A stretch of 64,000 bases of DNA from the NCBI GenBank assembly GCA_009363875.1, contig CM018694.1, forward strand, positions 30,265,415-30,329,414, in the 5' to 3' direction. The first letter of the stretch is position 1. Every line of letters begins with the position of its first letter. Made by a program: the position numbers and the translations under genes. Shown piece by piece: positions 20,784 to 31,816 of this stretch. The DNA comes from Mikania micrantha. Lineage: Eukaryota > Streptophyta > Magnoliopsida > Asterales > Asteraceae. The notes under the pieces were generated by a model. That model was given only the letters and a program-made list of their open reading frames with translations. It was not told the origin of the DNA and ran no database searches.

Positions 20784-21808
20784 ATGGCTCCAACAAGGAA
20801 AGGACGACCACCGAAGGGAAAGCGACCACTTGACAATACAGATGCTAGTGTCCCAATGAGCCCTGCCGACATCGAAAAACTAGTAGAAGCTCGAATAGCC
20901 GCAGCTATACCCGGCATACTTGCTCGAGCTAACTCGAACTCGGGAAACAACAATAATAACCACAACACCAATAATAGCAACACCACCGACCCCGAGACCA
21001 GCAATGCAAGAAAGGGGTGTACATACAAACATTTCATGTCCTGTAAACCGAAGGACTACTATGGCAACAATGGAGCCATAGGACTGCTAAGGTGGATAGA
21101 TAAGATCCAGGCGGTACTTCGTATTTCTGAGTGTCTTGAAACCCACAAGGTTCGATATGCTGCTAATTCTTTCCAAGGGAAAGCCTTAAACTGGTGGAAC
21201 AACCAAATACAGGCTCGGGGTGTCGATGGGGCGGAATCCATGGGCTGAGAAGAATTCAAAGCCCTATTACTAGAAGAATACTGCCCCATCAATGAACTAC
21301 AAAAATTGGAAAATGAATTCTGGCACCTCACCATGAAGGGTGCCGAACTGATGGCCTACAACGACCGATTTCATGAACTCTCGAGCTTACTACCACACAT
21401 GGTAGACACGGAAGCTCGGAAAATCGAGCGTTACATATGGGGACTTGCACCCCAAATTGGAAGCATGGTCACTGCTTCTAAACCAACCACACTCAAGAGT
21501 GCAATCCTCTTGGCTGGCCAACTCCGGGACCATCTGGTCAGAAACAATGCTTTCGAGAACAAAAACTCGGGAGAGAAGAGGAAGCTTGATAACCCTACAC
21601 CCTCCAACCATTCCAACCACACCAATCAATCCAACCAATCCAATCACTTCAAGAGGCCTAACAACAACAAGAAACCTGCAACTGCCTGTATCTATGGGGC
21701 AGTTAACCAAGAAAAGAAGAATCAACATGCACCCAAGTGTGCAAAGTGTAACTACTTCCATTATGGAGCGTGTCTTGTCTACTCCAAGTGTGGGAAACCG
21801 GGGCATCA
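20784..21808 (+). pseudogene. Gag of element C, 5' part, with a nonsense codon
   Basis: It starts MAPTRKGRPPKG and continues with a Gag core ('GLLRWIDKIQ', 'NWWN'). A TGA at 21246-21248 replaces an expected TGG (Trp before 'EEFK'). The frame resumes unchanged from 21249 with 'ERYIWGL' and a Cys-rich zone ('CAKCNYFHYG'). The first zinc knuckle, beginning 'CGKPGH', is cut by element B after position 21808 and completed on the other side from 35463 in the same frame. The ATG choice is supported by the basic start, similar to B. The knuckle would bind element RNA during packaging. Confidence 0.85.
21804..21808 (+). repeat. Target-site duplication of element B (left)
   Basis: CATCA, repeated at 35458-35462. 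Confidence 0.95.
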
Positions 21809-22009
21809 TGTAACATTTGTGCATTTAGTCATGATAGTTGTAAACAGTGTTAGAACAGTGTCTGGTCAGGTTCAGTTCAATCAATGTGATTCAGTATGTT
21901 CATAATGTGTGCTTGTGTGTTACAGGATCTTAATAGTCAGAAAAACATGTATGTATTATTATTTACAGTCGATTTCACTAGGCAAGAACAGTAACTTGTT
22001 ATATCGAAA

Positions 22010-22045
22010 CAGTGGTGGGCAGCGAGAGTGAGCCCTATATATATA
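22010..22045 (+). promoter_or_regulatory. Shared TATA-like motif in the B LTR
   Basis: GTGGTGGGC, 11 bases, then GCCCTATATATA. The copy in the 3' LTR is at 32018-32053. Confidence 0.45.
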
Positions 22046-22457
22046 CTGCGTTCGGTGTAACAGGTTAGTGTTAGTGCGTAGTGTCGAGACGAATATTATA
22101 ACAATTAAGTAATTCAACAAAGATCGTAATCTGTAAGCGAGACTGAGTATAGTTATGGGTGACGATCCATAATAGTACGAATGTTGAACTTATAATTACG
22201 ATTAAACGACTTTAAATAATTAAAACGATCGGAAAACGTACGCGATTGCGGGTATACACGTAATTGTGAATGTTTAACGGTCCGGCAAAACACGAAGAGT
22301 AAAATAATTGGAATAATTATTTTTTATATTTTACAATTTTGAAACTCATCATTTTATTGAGTTTAATATCTATTTTACTTTAAAAACCGCGTAAAATACG
22401 CGTTACGTTTCGGAAACGCGAACCGAGCAACCGAAACGAACCCGGATACTACCGGAC

Positions 22458-22465
22458 TATAAAAA
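22458..22465 (+). promoter_or_regulatory. TATA box of the B LTR
   Basis: TATAAAAA here; the 3' LTR has the more canonical TATAAAAG at 32466-32473. It lies just after 'accgagcaaccgaaacgaac', which is conserved in family A. Confidence 0.6.
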
Positions 22466-22869
22466 CCTTGAACAAGGCTTAAAACCTCATTTAATTCCTC
22501 AACAACCCTTTCTCTCACTACAAAACCGTTTACCCCTTTCTCTCTCTAGAAAACCCACTTTAAACGCTCGTATCTCGCTCGTTTCTCAACGGATTTTGGT
22601 GATTCTCGAACCCACGCGAAGCTCTCGACATTCTCTACAAGATTGTACAAGAAAATAGCAGAATTATCCAGCCAAAAACGAGGTATGCTCGGTTGAAAAT
22701 CTGGAAAAAGAGGGTTTTCATGTTCATGTTTGTGTTTGTGATCAAACCCGACGAACCACCGGTTATATCATCACCATTCTGTTTTCGCACCATTAGAGAC
22801 CCTCTCTGAGGTTGTATACACTTAGATCAAGGCCTAGAACCAAGTTTTAGACAATGAAGACGATTGCAG

Positions 22870-23395
22870 GTGACAGGTTCGTTGGATGGGATTACGGGCG
22901 AACCTTCCTCAGCAGTGGCGAACCTTGTGAGGGTTTTCCCGAACCCTATTGGTTCGTGACTCTTTAGCCGAACCTTTGGGGGGACCTCCCGAACCAAGGA
23001 ACGAACCTTGAAGGCCCTGCGAACCTGCATAACTCATTAAGCAGCTCACGAACCTTTGTACAACAGCGAACCCTAGGCGAACCCATGCATGCCGAACCTT
23101 CTACTGCCGAACCTTTGCATGGTTCGTGGAGCATGTAGGCGAACCAACTTAGCCGAACCCTTAGCTATGCAGCGAACCCTTGGACAGGAACATTAGCCGA
23201 ACCCTCATGCATGCAGAACGAACCTTGTCTAGTTCGCCAAGCACTTAGACGAACCTTGATTAGATGAAAGACTGTCGAACCTCAGGGCTGTCAAGGCCGA
23301 ACCCTGGCGAACCTACATGTGGCCTCCCTGTTCACGAACCTTTGATCATTGGCAAACCTTAGGCAAGAACCATAGAAGGTTCGCTGCCCAAGTTA
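22870..23395 (+). repeat. CGAACC motif cluster in the B LTR
   Basis: Roughly 22 copies of CGAACC on the plus strand plus a few GGTTCG, irregularly spaced. The matching block in the 3' LTR is at about 32878-33403. Family A has the same motif in the same order. Confidence 0.85.
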
Positions 23396-23399
23396 GCAA

Positions 23400-23640
23400 C
23401 TCACACACCTTTCGGCCCAATACAACTCTATGTGGCCCAATTCCATTAGCAACTTGATCCATGGTTTAAACAAAGCCCAATTGTGTTATAATGACTCATG
23501 TTGATCTCTAATTGGCCCAATATCGCTTAGAACCTTACATGGCCCATATACATGTGGTTGGACCAACATCACATCCCCTTGGCCCAACACCATATTCAAT
23601 CGGCCCATCGTGAACCTAAGTAGCCCATAGACTTGGTTGA
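23400..23640 (+). promoter_or_regulatory. GGCCCA cluster in the B LTR
   Basis: Six GGCCCA and two AGCCCA hexamers in 240 bases directly after the CGAACC block. GGCCCA is the complement of the plant site II element (TGGGCC). Confidence 0.55.
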
Positions 23641-24414
23641 AGGACCATTGTGGTTACATAGGTTCAAAGACCAATATTGAACATAAATTTGATGATTGTG
23701 AATTGATCAATTGGGGTTTAAGTTGTGACTTAACCTAATCATGGGATCAAATCACAATCTCAAGGACATAAACAATGGGAACATATTTTCATAAGTCATG
23801 TTAACAAATGGTTTATCAAACACTTAAACATATGTGGCACACAAACAAGTTATCATACAAAAGAACATTTCACAAGTTTCTTGAACCCATGATCAATCAA
23901 GTAATCAAGAATTAACCAAGTTCATGAGAACACAAGTCAATCAATGAATCAAAGTCTATACAATTATAAATCTTATATCTTATGTATGATTACAATGATA
24001 TAGGAACAAGTTAGAAGTCCTGTTTGCTACTTGCTAACTGTTTTAGTTCAGAGTCTACTGCAGACAGGTGAGAACTTTAGCCCCTCTTTTACTGTTTTAT
24101 AACTGTTTTGGGGTGGAACACGTGATCAAAACCGCTATTTCAATCTTGTTTCATGGCACAGTTTATGTGTATTCATAAGCATTACAAGTTTATCTTATGA
24201 ATCCAAGGGATTCTTCAACTGTTTAAGGAACTGTCAACTGTTTTAAAGGAAATTATTCCCTGTTAAACTTTTATTAATAAAAAGGATTTATAAATTGTTT
24301 CTTTGAAAGGTTTTATAATAGTTTCATTCAAATGTTCTTTTAAAGGTTAAATGTTTTTATATAAATGGTTTCATAAACTCTTCTTTTGTTATAAACCTTG
24401 TTGTTACACAAGGT

Positions 24415-24540
24415 CATCACATCATGGTATTCAAAACAAGTGGTTCACAATATGGTACTCAAATTCATTGGTTCAAAACATGGTATTCAAGTCAAGTTGT
24501 TCACATCATGGTATTCAAATCAAGAGATTCATTTCATGTT
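24415..24540 (+). repeat. Short tandem repeats in the B LTR
   Basis: About four degenerate units near 30 bp, each with 'catggtattcaaatcaag' and 'ggttcaca' parts. They are identical in the 3' LTR at +10008. Confidence 0.7.
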
Positions 24541-24742
24541 ACATAAACAAAGGATTCAACTCGTGGAGTTAAATCCAGGTTTTCAATAAGACATTAACAC
24601 ATCCGGTTAAAGTAAGATTCATAAACATGGTGTCCATTGTTGTAAACAAACTTATAAACCCATCAAGTATCATATTCATTAGCGTTAGTACTGGGTGATC
24701 ACAACAAGGGAAAGCGGACACATTGTTTCTTATCCAGGATGG

Positions 24743-24845
24743 AGTTAGCTTTTAAATTTGTTTTAAAAGCTAACTGCAGGTCTGGTGTCATTGTTTTCTT
24801 ATCCAGGATGGAGTTGGCTTTTAAATTTGCTTTTAAAAGCCAACT
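24743..24845 (+). repeat. Two tandem hairpins with paired base changes in the B LTR
   Basis: 24743-24775 has 14-bp arms AGTTAGCTTTTAAA and TTTAAAAGCTAACT. 24812-24845, in the next repeat unit, has arms AGTTGGCTTTTAAA and TTTAAAAGCCAACT. The A-T pair of the first is a G-C pair in the second, so both changes keep the stem. Confidence 0.85.
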
Positions 24846-25452
24846 GCAGGTCTAGTGTCATATGGTTATCAAAACTGCTGACGTATTATCTAACTCCAAA
24901 CGTGGTTTGGGACTTGATATTATTGGCTTTCGTGCGAACAGTGATTGGACTGTTTACACTCATTTTTCTTACTTGATGTTAGTTTGGGTTGCAGCTCATC
25001 CGTGTGAATCTTATGATGCTTTAACTTACCTATGTCTTATATCATATAACTCATGTTTACAAATGTTTAAACCTATTGTTCTCACCAACTACGTCTGTAG
25101 TTGACAGTTACTTTTCACGTGTTTCAGGTAATCAGGTTTAAGACATTCTCAGGGACAACTAAGGAGACCATTCTAAGATAGAACAAGATGAAGAAACATG
25201 CTAGGATGGAATAGAAACTCACTAAATCCTAATTGTTTGATTGTCTTGTTTGAAGTCTTCTTTTGTAACTATATTTTGGGTCTATAGTTGTCTTTATTTT
25301 GGTAGATAGTTGTCTGTAACTAAACAATTGTCTTAACATTATGAAACATAGTAATCCATTGTGGTTGTTCTTATTCAATACTTGTGCATGAATCAACTGT
25401 TCATACGTCACCGCGCCGTGGATTCCGCACGCGGCGCAGGGGTGTGACAGGT

Positions 25453-25465
25453 TGGTATCAGAGCC
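25453..25465 (+). promoter_or_regulatory. Primer-binding site of element B
   Basis: TGGTATCAGAGCC, 3 bases after the 5' LTR, complementary to initiator tRNA-Met. Confidence 0.95.
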
Positions 25466-25704
25466 AAGGTTGTAGAGAACTAGGAAAAACCCAATGTTTA
25501 ATGACCTAGACTATAACCTAAGCTACCCAATAGGACTAAGTGCTATAGGCTTGAGGATACTTAGGATCTAAGTAACTTAAGTGAGCATTAAGTCTACAAT
25601 AAGCTTGAAAGATCTTAGGGACATTTTTCTAAGATTAGACATCGAGTCAAGGAATTTGAACCGGAATTCTATAATTTTAGAAACCGGATTAAATTCTCAC
25701 GCAT

Positions 25705-26165
25705 ATGCATTTAAGGATTTCAGAGGCAAGGATCTATATTCTTAGTATCCTTGATCTGAAATTCTCACACAGAGATCATTATAGAAATTCAGAGGCAAAG
25801 ATCTGTATTATCAGTATCTTTGATATGAATTTCTTGTCATATTCAGTATAGGAGTTAGAGGCAAAGATTGATATCTTTGATCTAAAGTCCTTGTCATATT
25901 CATTATGGGATTTAGAGGCAAAGATCTATTAATTTAGTATCTTTGATCTAACATCCTTGTCATACTCATTATAGGATTCAAAGGTCAAGATCTATTAATT
26001 TAGAACTTGGATTTGAGATCCTTGTCATATTCATTATAGGATTCAAAGATCAAGATCTATTAACTTAGAACTTGGATTTGAGATCCTTGTCATATCACTA
26101 TAGGAATTCAAAGGTTGAGGTCTATTAATTTAGAACTTAGATTTGAAATCCTTGTCATTGTTATC
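25705..26165 (+). repeat. Tandem repeats in the leader of element B
   Basis: About seven degenerate units of 55-70 bp. Each has a version of 'gaggcaaagatct', 'ttaatttagtatctttgat' and 'ccttgtcatattcattatagg'. They would be part of the genomic RNA leader. Confidence 0.8.
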
Positions 26166-26473
26166 ATTATCATGGATTCATTATCATAGGAACTTTATAA
26201 CTTAGAATCTGTGTAACAGTATTCTTTAGTTGAAGTTCTCACAGGAAATCATTATGCTCAGTACTTTAAGTATTGGGAAACTAGGTTGATTAACCTAGGA
26301 CACATATACATAAACCTAAGGTCTTAGTTTCTAGTAAATTAAGGACCATGGTTTACACAATCATAAACATAATCGCAGAACAAGAGGAAATCATGGGATA
26401 ATCATAATCAATCAAGGGTTGGAATCTTAGCTTCAAATGCAAACGGCGGATTGACGCTGATGGGCTGAGGTAA

Positions 26474-26509
26474 GTGGTGGGTCGGTGAGAGCTTACCCTA
26501 TATATAAGC
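26474..26509 (+). promoter_or_regulatory. Shared TATA-like motif, first copy in the B leader
   Basis: GTGGTGGG, spacer, ACCCTATATATAAGC. Confidence 0.4.
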
Positions 26510-26983
26510 TTATCTTGGTTTGTCAGGGAAAATTCGGCGCTTGAATTTGAAGTGAGGATTCGGGAACAACCGGAATCATTGAACATTGGTCAAACACATG
26601 GGGTACAAACACATGGGATACAATCATTGGTGAATCAAATCATAGTGGAATTCAAACTTGGATGAACCAGACATTATGGTGAATCACTCAAGTTGTGAAC
26701 ATTCCTTCAATGTAAACCTTAAGTGAAATTCTTAAGTGATTACATCATTAGTACTTGCTAACATAGGTTAACGGGAAAGTGTAGAGCACACGTATGATTT
26801 AGTTCTACATGTTAACGATTGTTAGAAGGTGCACACATAACATAATCATAGTTCAATCATGGAATCAATCATAGTTCAAGTTGATCAAAGATCATGGGAT
26901 TCTTAATCAATGGAAAACACATGGAAATCAGTACAAACGTGTTGCCAAATGCTAGCAAGGGCATGATCGTGGTATACCGAAAC

Positions 26984-27019
26984 GGTGGTGGGCAGCGAGA
27001 GTGAGCCCTATATATAAGC
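26984..27019 (+). promoter_or_regulatory. Shared TATA-like motif, second copy in the B leader
   Basis: GTGGTGGGC, spacer, GCCCTATATATAAGC, nearly the same as the LTR copy at 22010, about 230 bases before the gag ATG. Confidence 0.45.
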
Positions 27020-27250
27020 TATTTTCGGTATATCGGGAAAGTGTCAGTGTGTAGGTTTGGTGGAGAGATCATGAGACATCGTACATATTCACATGATAAG
27101 TATACAAATAAGTTGATAACTTATACGTGTACTGGATCATATTACAATTGAATGATAATACTAGTAGTATGGATATATTACTGACCTTATCATGAAAATT
27201 CAATTGTATCCATTCTCATTACTGACCCGCTTGTGGCTTCTATTCGTAAA

Positions 27251-30200
27251 ATGCCTCCTCGACGAGACCCAAATGCTGGGGGTTCGACAAGCGGTAATGA
27301 TGATGAAATTAACAAGATTGCTCGAGCTATCGCTGTTCACATGAGGGATGTGATCCCGGGTATGGTCACTGATATTACCCAGAATCTTCGGGGAAGTACC
27401 GGTGATTCTGCACACAACTCAAATGCCACAAACGCTGGAACTGCTAACTTTACTTTCAAGCAGTTCAACGATGCTAAGCCTCCTAAGTACTCTGGTACCG
27501 AAGGAGCTACCGGCCTACTGCAATGGCTGGAAAGTATCGAAGACATTCTAGACTTCACTGGATGCCCTGAAAATCTAAAGGTCAAGATGGCCTCGAGTGC
27601 ATTTCATAAGGGCGCACTTACCTGGTGGAACTCTGAGAAGAACACCAGGGGACGTGAAGTCGCTCTAGCCTTACCATGGGATGGATTCAAGAACTTACTG
27701 GTGGAAAAGTTTTGTCCACGTCACGAGCTAAAGAAACTGGAAGTGGAGATGTGGAATCTGGTGCAGGATAGTGGCGAAAGTGCCAAGTATACAACTCGTT
27801 TTCATGAGTTGTGCATTTTGGTACCACATTTGGTTACTCCTCTATCCCGCAGGATAAAGAAATACATTGAAGGTTTGCCTTTGGTTGTCAGAGGAACTGT
27901 CATGGGGAACAACCCCACTACTTTGGGAGCAGCAATTCAACTTGGTGCTTCACTCACTGAAGAATATGTGAAATCTGGGGTGCTCACCCGAAAGGGATTC
28001 AAAAGAGCACAGACTGATGAAGGCAAAAAGCCTGAACAACATCATCAAAAGAAGAAGAAGCAAAAGACAATCAAGAACTTTGCAGCCCTGACTGCAGTTA
28101 CTCCCACTCATGCCACACCCATTACTGCTATGCCACAATCTTCCACAGTCAGAAAGCCTTATACTGGTCCATTGCCACTCTGCACCAAATGCCAATACCA
28201 TCATCTACCCACAATTGCATGCAGAAAGTGTCTCAAGTGTGGGCGTATGGGACTCTTGGCAGCTACATGCCGATCTGCACATCTTGCTGCTGCCACAACT
28301 GCTACCACCACCACTGCTACTACAGGTGGAAGAGCCTGTTACAATTGTGGATCAGAGGGACACTTCAGAAACCAGTGTCCAAAACTCAACAACAATACTG
28401 CTGTTGCTCGTGCTTTCGTTATTGGAACTGCTGAAGCACGTGAAGAGCCGGCAGTCATCACGGGTACATTTCTTATCAATGATCATTATGTTCCTATCAT
28501 ATTTGATACTGGTGCCGATAAAAGTTTTATCTCTGCTCATACTGCTTCTTTGCTTAATATGCAACTATCAACACTTACTGCTCCCTATACCGTAGAAGTA
28601 GCAAATGGTAAGACCATAGTTGTAGATTCCATAATTCATGCTTGTGAGCTAAGACTAAATGACCATCTCTTTTCCATCGATCTCATTCCTATGACTCTCG
28701 GAAGCTTCGAGGTTGTAGTAGGAATGGATTGGTTATCCAAAAACAATGCTGAAATCGTGTGTTCGGAAAAACTCATTCGAATTCCCCTACCATCCGGCGA
28801 AACGATGATAGTCTACGGAGAGAAACCCTGCCGCGGTTTGAAGATTGTATCATGTATCAAAGCGAGGAAGTATCTGAAGAAGAAATACCTCGCATTCCTA
28901 GCTCACGTGGTGGAAAAGAAACCTGACAAGAAGGCAGTTGGAGATGTACCGGTCATCAGTGATTATCCAGACGTATTTCCAGAAGACTTGCCTGGACTAC
29001 CACCAGTCCGACAAGTGGAGTTTAGAATTGATCTCGTCCCTGGAGCAAACCCAGTGGCGAAATCACCGTATCGATTAGCACCGTCTGAGATGCAAGAACT
29101 GTCTAGTCAGCTTCAAGAACTTTTAGACAAAGGTTTCATAAGACCGAGTTTCTCTCCATGGGGAGCTCCGGTTCTCTTTGTCAAAAAGAAAGACGGTTCA
29201 TTTCGTATGTGCATAGACTATCGTGAGCTGAACAAGTTGACAATCAAGAATAGATATCCTCTGCCCAGGATCGATGATCTGTTTGATCAATTACAGGGAG
29301 CAACTTGCTTCTCTAAGATTGACTTACGATCTGGGTATCATCAGTTAAGAGTAAATGATGAGGATATACCAAAGACGGCATTTAGGACTCGATATGGACA
29401 CTATGAGTTTGTGGTTATGCCATTTGGGCTGACCAATGCACCCGCAGTGTTCATGGACTTGATGAATCGAGTCTGTAGGCCTTACTTGGATCAGTTTGTT
29501 ATCGTCTTTATTGACGATATACTGATTTATTCCAAGTCAGAACGAGAACATGAGGATCATTTGAAGAAAGTCTTGGAACTACTAAGAGAGGAACAACTTT
29601 ATGCTAAATTCTCAAAGTGTGAATTTTGGCTAAAGGAGGTTCACTTCTTAGGACATGTCATAAACAAAGATGGGATACATGTAGATCCGGCGAAGATTGA
29701 GGCGATTAAGAACTGGACTACTCCATCTACTCCAACAGAGATTCGTTCATTTCTGGGTCTGGCAGGTTATTATAGAAGATTCATTGCAAACTTCTCTAAG
29801 ATAGCTTTGCCACTCACTACATTGACTCAGAAAAGTCAAGCTTTTATATGGGGACAGAAACAAGAAGATGCATTTCAACTTCTTAAACAGAAGTTATGCA
29901 ATTCCCCTATCCTTAGTCTTCCAGAAGGCAGTGATGATTTCATTGTCTACTGTGATGCTTCAAACCTTGGCCTCGGTTGTGTACTTATGCAACGGGACAA
30001 GGTCATTGCTTATGCTTCAAGACAACTTAAGGTTCACGAGAAGAATCACACTACTCATGACCTTGAGTTAGGGGCTGTGGTCTTTGCATTGAAGATTTGG
30101 AGACACTACCTGTACGGTACTAAATGTGTCATCTATACGGATCACAAGAGCCTGCAACACATTCTCAACCAGAAAGAACTCAACATGAGACAACGACGTT

Positions 30201-31783
30201 GGGTTGAGCTTCTAACTGATTACGACTGTGAGATTCGTTACCATCCGGGTAAAGCCAATGTGGTGGCGGATGCTCTTAGTCGCAAGGAACCAGTCAAACC
30301 GATTCGTGTAAGAGCCATGGAGATCAACACACAGCCAAACTTGAAAGACTTGATTCGTATTGCACAACAACAAGTAGTAACAGATAATCAACTCAAAACA
30401 GACTTGGATTGTGGTATGGAGAAGAAACTAGAACCTCGAGCTGATGGGTTGTTATATCTCAACGGCCGCATTTGGATTCCAAAGTCTGAAGAATTGCGCA
30501 CACTCATCTGTGATGAGGCTCATAAGTCGCGATACTCAGTTCATCCTGGAGCCGACAAGATGTATCAAGACTTGAGGACATCTTACTGGTGGCCGGGGAT
30601 GAAGAAAGACATAGCACTGTACGTGGGAAAATGTCTTACATGTTCAAAGGTCAAAGCAGAACATCAAAAGCCTTCGGGACTTCTGCAGCAACCTGAAATT
30701 CCTCAATGGAAATGGGAGCAAATTTCCATGGATTTCATAACAAAGTTGCCAAGAACTCCGAGAGGTTTCGATTCGATTTGGGTGATCGTTGATCGACTCA
30801 CCAAATCTGCTCATTTTCTCCCTATCCGAGAGGATTACAAGATGGAGAAGTTATCCACATTGTACATCAACGAAATCATTGCACGTCATGGTACTCCAAC
30901 ATCAATCATATCTGATCGTGATAGTCGTTTCACTTCTCGCTTTTGGCAATCATTGCAAAAGGCTTTGGGAACGCGTGTTAATCTTAGCACGGCGTATCAT
31001 CCCCAAACCGACGGCCAAAGCGAGAGGACTATCCAAACACTTGAGGACATGCTTCGTTCTTGTGTCATTGACTTCGGTGGAAGTTGGGACACTCATCTAC
31101 CACTCATTGAGTTTTCATATAACAATAGCTACCATACAAGCATTCAATGTGCACCATTCGAGGCTTTATATGGTAGAAAGTGCCGATCACCGGTCTGTTG
31201 GACCGAGATTGGTGACTCACAGGTCGTAGGACCAGAACTCATTCAGGAAACATCAGACAAAATCACAATCATTCAGTCACGGCTTAAGGCCGCACGGGAT
31301 CGGCAGAAGAGTTATGCTGATCGACGACGGAAACCGCTTGAGTTTCAAGTCGGTGACCGAGTTTTACTCAAAGTTTCTCCCTGGAAAGGCGTTGTCCGAT
31401 TCGGGAAGAAAGGGAAACTTGCACCAAGGTACGTTGGACCTTTTGAGATCCTGGAACGGATTGGTCCCGTAGCCTACAAACTCAAACTTCCAGTGGAGCT
31501 AAGCAATGTTCATGATACTTTTCATGTATCAAATCTTAAGAAATGCTTAGCGGATCATGATGTTCAGATTCCACTGGAAGACATACAGATTCAGAATAAC
31601 ATGCAATTCATAGAACGTCCAGTTGAGATCATGGATCATGGGGTCAAGAAACTTAAACGCAGCCGTATCCCGATCGTGAAAGTGCGATGGGAGGGCAAAC
31701 GCGGTGCTGAGTTCACCTGGGAACGTGAAGACCAGATGAAGCTTAAGTACCCTCATCTTTTTACAGTACCTTCGGCTAGTTAA
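27251..31783 (+). CDS. Gag-Pol polyprotein of element B, intact
   Basis: 1510 codons without interruption. I take the ATG at 27251 (MPPRRDPNAGG); the open frame reaches back to a GTG at 27233, an unlikely plant start. Order: Gag core; a Cys-rich zone with one imperfect and one perfect zinc knuckle (Cys at residue 363 begins 'CYNCGSEGH'); aspartic protease with DTGA (Asp 419); RT with 'FIDD' (about 753-756); RNase H with 'YCDAS' (Asp 902); integrase with HHCC zinc finger and D1161, D1222, E1258 (35 residues between the last two); and a C-terminal chromodomain-like tail ('RIPIVKVRW...FTWERED'). It should copy the element via RNA and insert the DNA. The first knuckle has Leu for His (28253-28255). 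Confidence 0.97.
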   Translation: MPPRRDPNAGGSTSGNDDEINKIARAIAVHMRDVIPGMVTDITQNLRGSTGDSAHNSNATNAGTANFTFKQFNDAKPPKYSGTEGATGLLQWLESIEDILDFTGCPENLKVKMASSAFHKGALTWWNSEKNTRGREVALALPWDGFKNLLVEKFCPRHELKKLEVEMWNLVQDSGESAKYTTRFHELCILVPHLVTPLSRRIKKYIEGLPLVVRGTVMGNNPTTLGAAIQLGASLTEEYVKSGVLTRKGFKRAQTDEGKKPEQHHQKKKKQKTIKNFAALTAVTPTHATPITAMPQSSTVRKPYTGPLPLCTKCQYHHLPTIACRKCLKCGRMGLLAATCRSAHLAAATTATTTTATTGGRACYNCGSEGHFRNQCPKLNNNTAVARAFVIGTAEAREEPAVITGTFLINDHYVPIIFDTGADKSFISAHTASLLNMQLSTLTAPYTVEVANGKTIVVDSIIHACELRLNDHLFSIDLIPMTLGSFEVVVGMDWLSKNNAEIVCSEKLIRIPLPSGETMIVYGEKPCRGLKIVSCIKARKYLKKKYLAFLAHVVEKKPDKKAVGDVPVISDYPDVFPEDLPGLPPVRQVEFRIDLVPGANPVAKSPYRLAPSEMQELSSQLQELLDKGFIRPSFSPWGAPVLFVKKKDGSFRMCIDYRELNKLTIKNRYPLPRIDDLFDQLQGATCFSKIDLRSGYHQLRVNDEDIPKTAFRTRYGHYEFVVMPFGLTNAPAVFMDLMNRVCRPYLDQFVIVFIDDILIYSKSEREHEDHLKKVLELLREEQLYAKFSKCEFWLKEVHFLGHVINKDGIHVDPAKIEAIKNWTTPSTPTEIRSFLGLAGYYRRFIANFSKIALPLTTLTQKSQAFIWGQKQEDAFQLLKQKLCNSPILSLPEGSDDFIVYCDASNLGLGCVLMQRDKVIAYASRQLKVHEKNHTTHDLELGAVVFALKIWRHYLYGTKCVIYTDHKSLQHILNQKELNMRQRRWVELLTDYDCEIRYHPGKANVVADALSRKEPVKPIRVRAMEINTQPNLKDLIRIAQQQVVTDNQLKTDLDCGMEKKLEPRADGLLYLNGRIWIPKSEELRTLICDEAHKSRYSVHPGADKMYQDLRTSYWWPGMKKDIALYVGKCLTCSKVKAEHQKPSGLLQQPEIPQWKWEQISMDFITKLPRTPRGFDSIWVIVDRLTKSAHFLPIREDYKMEKLSTLYINEIIARHGTPTSIISDRDSRFTSRFWQSLQKALGTRVNLSTAYHPQTDGQSERTIQTLEDMLRSCVIDFGGSWDTHLPLIEFSYNNSYHTSIQCAPFEALYGRKCRSPVCWTEIGDSQVVGPELIQETSDKITIIQSRLKAARDRQKSYADRRRKPLEFQVGDRVLLKVSPWKGVVRFGKKGKLAPRYVGPFEILERIGPVAYKLKLPVELSNVHDTFHVSNLKKCLADHDVQIPLEDIQIQNNMQFIERPVEIMDHGVKKLKRSRIPIVKVRWEGKRGAEFTWEREDQMKLKYPHLFTVPSAS

Positions 31784-31807
31784 TTTCGGGACGAAATTCC
31801 CTTAACT

Positions 31808-31816
31808 AGGGGAGAC
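31808..31816 (+). promoter_or_regulatory. Polypurine tract of element B
   Basis: AGGGGAGAC directly before the 3' LTR; primes plus-strand synthesis. It is preceded by 'ttcgggacgaaattc', which is also found before the C tract. Confidence 0.85.

Larger units (their letters stand above)
21809..25449 (+). repeat. 5' LTR of element B
   Basis: TGTAACATTTG ... GGGGTGTGACA. Differences from the 3' LTR seen by eye: 22465 A/G, 22913 C/T, 23215 A/C, 23354 A/G, 24854 A/G. Internal order: shared TATA-like motif, AT-rich part, TATA box, CGAACC cluster, GGCCCA cluster, short repeats, two hairpins, and the 'ctcaccaac' 3' part common to A and C. Short frames in it are not genes. Confidence 0.97.

Noticed and set aside
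24351..25104. Frames of 60-80 codons in the B LTR, identical in the other LTR (34359-35112)
   Set aside because: They arise from short repeats and hairpins. Identity between the two LTRs reflects the recent insertion, not protein conservation.
27233..27250. Upstream extension of B gag-pol to 27233
   Set aside because: The codon there is GTG; the first ATG is 27251 and gives a basic Gag start like that of element C.
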